A stretch of 57,935 nucleotides of DNA from a bacterium. Lineage in GTDB: Bacteria > Vulcanimicrobiota > Vulcanimicrobiia > Eremiobacterales > Eremiobacteraceae. Below, one piece after another: positions 52,774 to 57,935 of this stretch. Below the pieces are notes generated by a model that was not told the origin of the DNA, searched no databases, and worked only from the letters and a program-made list of their open reading frames with translations. Made by a program: the position numbers and the translations under genes. Within the stretch, counting starts at the first letter, position 1, and every line of letters starts with the position of its first letter. Location: positions 1 through 57,935 of the forward strand of contig CADDZI010000007.1 of the NCBI GenBank assembly GCA_902812405.1, in the 5' to 3' direction.

Positions 52774-55479
52774 TTACGCGACGGGTTCGGCGTCGGCCCA
52801 CGTGGGCCCCAGCTTCTCGTCGACGACGAGCGGCACCGCAAGGTCGGCGACGCCGGTCATGGCCTCGCGGACCGCGCGCGACGCGATCTCCGCCGCCTGC
52901 GGCGCCACGTCGGCAATCAACTCGTCGTGCACCTGCAAGACGAGCTGCGCGCCGATACCGGCCGTCGCAAACGCGCGCGCCGCAGCCACCATCGCCAGCT
53001 TGATGAGGTCGGCGGCCGTGCCCTGCGCGGGCGCGTTGACCGCCATCCTTTCGGCGGCCGCGCGCACCGGATGAACCCGCGAACGGATGTCGGGCAGGTA
53101 GCGGCGGCGGCCGAACAGCGTCGTCACGTAGCCGCGCTCGCGGGCTTGGGCCAGCGATGTCTCGACGTAGGCTTTGATGTTCGGGAAGCGGGCGAAGTAC
53201 GCGGCGATGAACTCGCGAGCTTGTGCGCGCGTCATGCCGGTCGCGGCGGCTAAGCCGGCTTCGCCTTGACCATAGAGGATGCCGAAGTTGACCGCTTTGG
53301 CGCGGCGGCGCAATTCGGACGGCACGGGCTCACCCGGCGCCACTGCGAAGACTTCGCGCGCCGTGAACGCGTGAATGTCATCGCCGCGGCGGAAGGCTTC
53401 GATGAACCGCTCGTCGCCCGAGAGGTGCGCAACGATGCGCAATTCGATCTGCGAGTAGTCGGCCGCGAGCAGCAGGTGGCCCTCGCCGGCCGGCAGGAAG
53501 GCGCGGCGAATGGCGCGCCCGGCGGCCGAACGCACGGGGATGTTCTGCAGGTTGGGGTCGGAGCTGGACAGCCGCCCGGTCGCGGCGCCCAACTGGTGGA
53601 AGGTGGTGTGCAGCCGTCCGGTCGCAGGATCGATGAGCGCCGGCAACGCATCCACATAGGTGGACTTCAGCTTGCTGAGCTCGCGGTAGCGCAAGAGTGC
53701 CGCCGCAATGGGATGCTCGTGGGCCAGGGGCGCCAAGATCTCGGCGCCTGTTGCATAGCCGGTCTTCGTTTTGCGGCCGGATGCCGGCAAGCCCAACTTG
53801 TCAAACAAGATGCCGCCCAGCGCCTTGGGCGAGTTGAGGTTGAACTCTTCACCGGCCAGGCGATAAATCTCGCGCGTGGTCTCCTCGATGTCGCGAGCCA
53901 GCTCGTCGCGGATGCGATCCAGCTCGGCAAGATCCAGCCGGAATCCCACCCCTTCCATCTGCGCCAACACCGGGCCCAGGGGCTGTTCGATCTCCAGCAA
54001 GACGCGCTCGAGCCCGAGCTCGCGGATCGTGGCCAGCCGGACTGGCGCCGCGCGCAGGATCGCATCGGCGGCCGCGCCCCAGCCGCTATCCGGACGCTGA
54101 CCGTCGAAGAGGTGGCGCGCTGCGTCCGGCGCCGGCAAAGGCGCCTGTGCACCCGGCGTTTTGTCCAGCGCCTGCGCGAGCGTCGGCTCACCGCGCGCGG
54201 GATCCAAAAGACCAGCCGCCAGCATGGCGTCAAAGGCAATGCGCCCGGCCAGAACGCCGTGGCGGTTAAGCCACCCGGCCGTGTTCTTGGCATCGAAAAC
54301 AAGCCACGCCGGCCCTGCGGGACCGCCCACCAGCCGCAGTGCCTCGCCCACGCCGCTGTGCGCTTCCACGAGCGCAGCGGGGATAATTGCCGCCTCGCCG
54401 GGACGCCACGCCAGCGCCAGGCCCAAGGGCGTCTGCGTGCGCCACGAGGTGATCGGCGGCACGGGCACGAGCGCGAGTTCTTCCTGCGCGGCAGCCTGGC
54501 GCAGGACCTCGAGCGCGGTATCGGCGGCATCCGCCATGCGGTAGGTCCCGGGCGTGAAGACCTCCGTCGCGGGTTCCACCGGCTCGCCGTCGCCGGCGGC
54601 GGCAAACGCCGGGGTTGCAATCGTCGCCAGCAGCGATTTGAACTCGAGTTCCTGATAGAGCGCGGCCAGGCGCTCCGGCGAGGGCGGCCGGTAGCGCCAG
54701 GCATCCCAGTCCGCCTGAATCGGTAGCGTGCGCTTGGCTCGCGACACGTCGCGGCAGGCACGCGCCAGATCGGCGTGGTTGCGGAGCACGTCGGCGATGC
54801 GCGGCGGGCTCACCTCGTCCAGGTGCGCCAAGAGGTTGTCGAGCGAGCCGAACTGCGCGATGAGCTTGGCCGCCGTCTTTTCGCCGATGCCCGGTACGCC
54901 CGGCAGATTGTCCGACGGGTCGCCTTTGAGACCGCGAAAATCGGGCAGCTGCGCGGGGGCCAGTCCGAAGCGCTCCCGGACCGCCGCCTCGTCGTAGCGC
55001 ACGAGGTCGCTGATGCCGCGCTTGGTCACGACGACCGTGCAGTGCGGGCTGGCCAATTGGAGCAAGTCGAGATCGCCGGAGAGCACGGTGCAGCGCAGGT
55101 TGCGCTGCTCGGCCAGCGTCACGATGGTCGCGATGCAGTCGTCGGCTTCCTCGCCTTCGACTTCAACGACGGGAATGCCGTACGTATCGAGGATCCGTCG
55201 CACGGTGTCGAACTGCGGTCGCAATTCGTCCGGCATTTCCGGCCGTTGGGCTTTGTACGCGGGCACGGCTACCAGGCGCTCCTCGGGGATGCCGGCATCG
55301 AAGCAGGCGACGACATGCGTGGGGTTCTCCTCGCGCAGCACGCGCTGCAGCATGCGCTGGAAGCCATAGGCGGCGTTCACCGGACGGCCGCTGGACGTCG
55401 TCAGCGGCGGCAGTGCGAAGAACGCGCGATAGACGAGCGCGTAGACGTCGATGATGAGGAGCGATTCTCCTTGGTTCAC
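52774..55479 (-). CDS. polA: DNA polymerase I, probably without proofreading activity
   Basis: About 901 residues. 5'-3' exonuclease/FEN domain at about 1-290 (LLIIDVYALVYRAFFALPPL, VVEVEGEEADDCIATIV, GDLDLLQL, GDPSDNLPGVPGIGEKTAAK). The central 3'-5' exonuclease-like region lacks the expected DxE metal site (SWRTQTPLGLALAW at that place). The polymerase domain has motif A DYSQIELRIVAHLSGDE, motif B RRRAKAVNFGILYGQGEAGL and motif C QVHDELI. It removes RNA primers and fills gaps. The start is uncertain: GTG at 55479 or 55488, with a good AAGGAG only just inside; upstream sequence to 55815 belongs to the MFS gene in another frame. Confidence 0.94.
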   Translation of the reverse strand: MNQGESLLIIDVYALVYRAFFALPPLTTSSGRPVNAAYGFQRMLQRVLREENPTHVVACFDAGIPEERLVAVPAYKAQRPEMPDELRPQFDTVRRILDTYGIPVVEVEGEEADDCIATIVTLAEQRNLRCTVLSGDLDLLQLASPHCTVVVTKRGISDLVRYDEAAVRERFGLAPAQLPDFRGLKGDPSDNLPGVPGIGEKTAAKLIAQFGSLDNLLAHLDEVSPPRIADVLRNHADLARACRDVSRAKRTLPIQADWDAWRYRPPSPERLAALYQELEFKSLLATIATPAFAAAGDGEPVEPATEVFTPGTYRMADAADTALEVLRQAAAQEELALVPVPPITSWRTQTPLGLALAWRPGEAAIIPAALVEAHSGVGEALRLVGGPAGPAWLVFDAKNTAGWLNRHGVLAGRIAFDAMLAAGLLDPARGEPTLAQALDKTPGAQAPLPAPDAARHLFDGQRPDSGWGAAADAILRAAPVRLATIRELGLERVLLEIEQPLGPVLAQMEGVGFRLDLAELDRIRDELARDIEETTREIYRLAGEEFNLNSPKALGGILFDKLGLPASGRKTKTGYATGAEILAPLAHEHPIAAALLRYRELSKLKSTYVDALPALIDPATGRLHTTFHQLGAATGRLSSSDPNLQNIPVRSAAGRAIRRAFLPAGEGHLLLAADYSQIELRIVAHLSGDERFIEAFRRGDDIHAFTAREVFAVAPGEPVPSELRRRAKAVNFGILYGQGEAGLAAATGMTRAQAREFIAAYFARFPNIKAYVETSLAQARERGYVTTLFGRRRYLPDIRSRVHPVRAAAERMAVNAPAQGTAADLIKLAMVAAARAFATAGIGAQLVLQVHDELIADVAPQAAEIASRAVREAMTGVADLAVPLVVDEKLGPTWADAEPVA

Positions 55480-55495
55480 GCCGTTCACGCCGGCT

Positions 55496-56692
55496 TTAGC
55501 GGGCCCGCAGATCGAACGCCGCCGGCGGTGCGTCGCCGGCGGCGCGCGCAAGTGCCGGCGGGGCGGCCGGCAAGCCGAGGGCGAGGCCAAACGAGGCAAC
55601 CGCAAGACCGACGAGCATCCACAGCACAGCCGGGAGGCCCAAGGCGTCGGCAAGGGATCCCAAAGCGCCCACCAAGAGGCCGCCAAGCCCGGTGGACAGT
55701 CCGATGAGCAGCGCAGACGCCAAGCCGACCCGGTGCGGTAGGTATTCCATGCCCATGACGACGGTCGTCGAGAGCGTGCCGATGATGAACGCGCCGACAA
55801 GCGCCAGGGCGACATAGGATGCGGGGCCGGCCGTGAGCAGGTAGGCGGTCAGGGCCGGCGGGGCCAGCGCGAGACTGGCCGCCGTCGTCTGCTTGGTGCC
55901 GAAGCGATCGGCCAGCGGCCCGGCGGCCAGATTTGCAACCGCACCGGCCGCGAGGAAGATGAAGAGCAAGTAGGCTCCGTGGGACGGCGGTGCGTGCATG
56001 ACCGCCACGGCATAGAGAGGGACAAACGTCAGGACGCCGCTATAGACGGCCGAACGCAGAGTGGTCACTGCGATCAAAACGTTCATCGCGCGCGGCCACG
56101 GGGTGCGCGGCATAGCCGAGGTGCGCGCGTCGTGCTCCTCGTGGGCACGTGCAACCGCGGGCACGGCCGCCGCCATTGCCAGAGCGACGGTGAGTGCCGG
56201 CACGAGGAGAAACACGGTCGCGCGCAAGCCTCCCCATCCGATAAGTCCGGCGACAAGAAGTGGGCCGAGCGCCACGCCGATGTTGCCGCCGACCGCAAAG
56301 AACGAGTTGGCGGTTGCCGGGAGCGCGCCGCAGACCGTGCGCGCCGATTTGGCGGCTTCCGGGTGGTACATCGCAGATCCGATGCCCGCCAGCGCGACGC
56401 AGAGCGCCGCCAGTACGTAGGAATGAGCGGGCGCGACGACCGCAAAGCCGCCCAGCGCGAGTGCGATGCCCAGGGGCAGGAGGAAGCGGGTACGCAGTGC
56501 ATCCGAGGCGATACCAAAGATCGGTTGCATGATGGACGAGGTGATACCCGAGAGCATGACGAGCGCCGCCAAGCCGAAGTACGAAACGTGAAACTCGGTG
56601 CGCAAAAAAGGCAGCAGCGCAGGCAGGCCGCCTGCACTGATGTCCACCATGAGGTGGCCGAGCGAAAGGAGACTTAGGATCGCGCGATTCAC
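55496..56692 (-). CDS. MFS transporter, fosmidomycin-resistance-like
   Basis: About 398 residues with 12 predicted helices. Start SLLSLGHLMVDISAGGLPAL, LMLSGITSSIMQPIFGIASD, AMYHPEAAKSARTV and NSFFAVGGNIGVALGPLLVA are the pattern of the Fsr (fosmidomycin resistance) branch of MFS exporters. GTG at 56692 is chosen (VNRAILSLLSLGH), with an AAGG/GGGGG-rich ribosome region upstream; the open frame reaches 56959 but that part is antisense to the CPBP gene. It ends 8-17 bases before the likely polA start, so it may be co-transcribed with polA. Substrate not deducible. Confidence 0.85.
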   Translation of the reverse strand: MNRAILSLLSLGHLMVDISAGGLPALLPFLRTEFHVSYFGLAALVMLSGITSSIMQPIFGIASDALRTRFLLPLGIALALGGFAVVAPAHSYVLAALCVALAGIGSAMYHPEAAKSARTVCGALPATANSFFAVGGNIGVALGPLLVAGLIGWGGLRATVFLLVPALTVALAMAAAVPAVARAHEEHDARTSAMPRTPWPRAMNVLIAVTTLRSAVYSGVLTFVPLYAVAVMHAPPSHGAYLLFIFLAAGAVANLAAGPLADRFGTKQTTAASLALAPPALTAYLLTAGPASYVALALVGAFIIGTLSTTVVMGMEYLPHRVGLASALLIGLSTGLGGLLVGALGSLADALGLPAVLWMLVGLAVASFGLALGLPAAPPALARAAGDAPPAAFDLRAR

Positions 56693-56764
56693 GGCGCCCC
56701 CACCCTTCGCATCGTCGCTCGCCACGCGAGGGTCGCGACGGGTTTCGGTAAAAGGCCGGACGCC

Positions 56765-57481
56765 ATGAGCCGTCCGTGGCCGGCCGCGCTGCTCATCCTC
56801 CTCATCCTCATCGTCGCGCTGCCCGTCAATGCCCTTTTGGCTGCCAAGCGCTTCCATGCGGCGCCGCCGTCGGGCCGCATCAAAGTCCGGCGGTATGTAC
56901 GAACGATCCTCATCCTGTGGGGGGTTACCGGTCTTGCGCTTTTCGCCCTGCGCTTGCATGGTTTGGATGCGGCATCCGTCGGCTTACGCCCGCCCGATCA
57001 TCCCGTGCAACTTGCTTACGGGCTGCTCGCACTGAGCGCACCGCTCGTGGCCGCGTGGAGCGGGCTGCGGCCCACCCCGCGGTCGGACTATGCCGGCGCG
57101 CTGCGGGCGTTGCTGCCCGACGAGCGCGTGCAGTGGGCGTGGTTTCTGGCCGTGGCCGTCAGCGCCGGCCTGTGCGAAGAGTTCCTCTATCGCGGTTACG
57201 CCATCACGATGCTGACGGCTGCCGGCGGCAGCTTGCCCCTGGGCATCGCCGCCTCAACCCTTGGGTTTGGCTTCGCCCATGCCTACCAAGGGCGGACGGG
57301 CGTCATCGGGGCGACGATTAGCGGCGGCGTGTACGCCGCGGTCTTCGTCGTGACGCACTCGCTGTATCCGTGCATGCTGGGACACATCGTTCAGGACATC
57401 GCGGGTGCGGTCGTCCTGACGCGCGCTCTACATGCGCCTATTGACGCAACCGGCGGCCCGGGCGGCTCACCTCGTTTGTAG
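56765..57481 (+). CDS. CPBP-family intramembrane metalloprotease (CAAX-protease-like)
   Basis: 238 residues, mostly membrane. The Abi/CPBP motifs are present: GLCEEFLYRGY (motif 1, the glutamate pair), STLGFGFAHAYQG (motif 2 histidine), and SLYPCMLGHIVQDIAG (motif 3 histidine and aspartate). Related proteins process prenylated or signal peptides or act as bacteriocin-immunity or scaffold factors; the bacterial role is often unknown. Divergent from the MFS gene, about 70 bases apart. Confidence 0.88.
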   Translation: MSRPWPAALLILLILIVALPVNALLAAKRFHAAPPSGRIKVRRYVRTILILWGVTGLALFALRLHGLDAASVGLRPPDHPVQLAYGLLALSAPLVAAWSGLRPTPRSDYAGALRALLPDERVQWAWFLAVAVSAGLCEEFLYRGYAITMLTAAGGSLPLGIAASTLGFGFAHAYQGRTGVIGATISGGVYAAVFVVTHSLYPCMLGHIVQDIAGAVVLTRALHAPIDATGGPGGSPRL

Positions 57482-57585
57482 GTTCGGCGGGGGGCCGGCC
57501 AGAACACAACCCGTACGATCCGCTCGATCCGCTCCGCGGCCCATCTTGCACTGCCAACCCGATAACCGCCCACCGGAGGGCCACC

Positions 57586-57840
57586 GTGACCTACGTCATT
57601 TGTCAACCGTGCATCGGCGTCAAAGATAAATCGTGCGTGGACGTCTGCCCGGTCGATTGCATCAAGGGCAAGGACGAAGACCCGCAGCTGTACATCGATC
57701 CCAGCGTGTGCATTGATTGCGGTGCCTGCGTCGCGGCCTGCCCGGTGAATGCGATCTACGCCGAGACCGAGGTTCCCGAGGAGTGGAAAGAATACACGAA
57801 GATTAACGCGGATTACTTCGCCTCGGAAGCCGCCTCATAA
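57586..57840 (+). CDS. 7Fe ferredoxin ([3Fe-4S][4Fe-4S])
   Basis: 84-residue electron carrier. It has TYVICQPCIGVKDKSCVDVC then PVDCI for the first half and CIDCGACVAACPVNAIYAET for the second; the pattern CxxC-x7-CxxxCP, CIDCGAC, CP matches Thermus and actinobacterial 7Fe ferredoxins (C-terminal EEWKEYTKINADYF also typical). One [3Fe-4S] and one [4Fe-4S] cluster are expected. GTG start at 57586 with GGAGGG about 6 bases upstream. No obvious redox partner is adjacent. Confidence 0.93.
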   Translation: MTYVICQPCIGVKDKSCVDVCPVDCIKGKDEDPQLYIDPSVCIDCGACVAACPVNAIYAETEVPEEWKEYTKINADYFASEAAS

Positions 57841-57855
57841 AGTCGCCTCACTTCT

Positions 57856-57935
57856 GTAGCGGTCGGCCTTGGCCGACCGTCGCGCTTGCGCGACCGAGTG
57901 CCTCGAAAGCGTAGCGGTCACGCTTGCGCGACCGA
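57856..57935. repeat. Palindromic repeats after the ferredoxin gene
   Basis: A complete 42-bp double palindrome at 57856-57897 (GGTCGGCCTTGGCCGACC then GTCGCGCTTGCGCGAC) and a single copy at 57911-57935 with one arm mismatch (GGTCACGCTTGCGCGACC) that reaches the window edge. Both read GTAGC first on the plus strand. Confidence 0.88.

Overview
The window is high-GC bacterial chromosome from a Gram-negative-type (diderm) cell. It carries LPS-export genes (LptF/G-type permease, LptD, a small LptC-like protein), apolipoprotein N-acyltransferase, a TonB-dependent receptor and an RND pump. MurE has the DNPR motif of meso-diaminopimelate ligases, so the peptidoglycan should be DAP type. The ensemble (copper-amine-oxidase-N exported protein, receptor with carboxypeptidase-like plug extension, KGG-repeat proteins, Thermus/actinobacterial-type 7Fe ferredoxin, a CofE-like gene inside the dcw cluster) reminds me of the uncultured Eremiobacterota/Vulcanimicrobiota (WPS-2). 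That placement is inference, not shown by any marker here.

Layout. 0.3-9.5 kb (minus strand): TonB receptor, MFS transporter, RND pump, membrane-anchored unknown. 9.9-12.1 kb: groES-groEL with a CIRCE operator, a sigma-A-type promoter and an intrinsic terminator. 12.2-16.9 kb (plus): copper-amine-oxidase-N protein, a frameshifted exported gene, a YncE/phosphoesterase fusion. 17-19.1 kb: AraC-Ogt fusion converging on a site-2 protease. 19.4-20.3 kb: murB, detached and inverted. 20.5-22.4 kb: two unknown exported genes, one frameshifted. 22.6-36.5 kb (minus): dcw cluster mraZ-rsmH-ftsL-ftsI-murE-murF-cofE-like-mraY-murD-ftsW-murG-murC, headed by a clear promoter and four 10-bp-phased MraZ boxes. 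36.8-38 kb: zinc-ribbon protein and lipoprotein lytic transglycosylase. 38.2-44.9 kb: outer-membrane biogenesis block. 45-48.5 kb: sugar-phosphate isomerase, two KGG proteins, D-aminoacylase. 48.7-55.5 kb: unknown exported protein and polysaccharide deacetylase facing coaE, rpsA, fpg and polA. 55.5-57.8 kb: MFS transporter, CPBP protease, ferredoxin.

The most striking non-genic signal is a dense family of about 26-bp GC-rich palindromes (at least 27 recognisable copies), confined to gaps between genes. The two arms co-vary (GGTCGCGC with GCGCGACC; GGCCGCGC with GCGCGGCC). Many copies carry a one-sided flank containing GAACGT, so the element has a direction. Copies supply the stop codon of murC and of one MFS gene, two are translated as an extra C-terminal tail of MraY, and copies flank the inverted murB on both sides.

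The best candidate for an undescribed function is the CofE-like protein locked between murF and mraY. It keeps the N-terminal family pattern but seems to lack the usual GRPWR-type motif. No tRNA, rRNA, CRISPR array, transposase or phage gene was seen.
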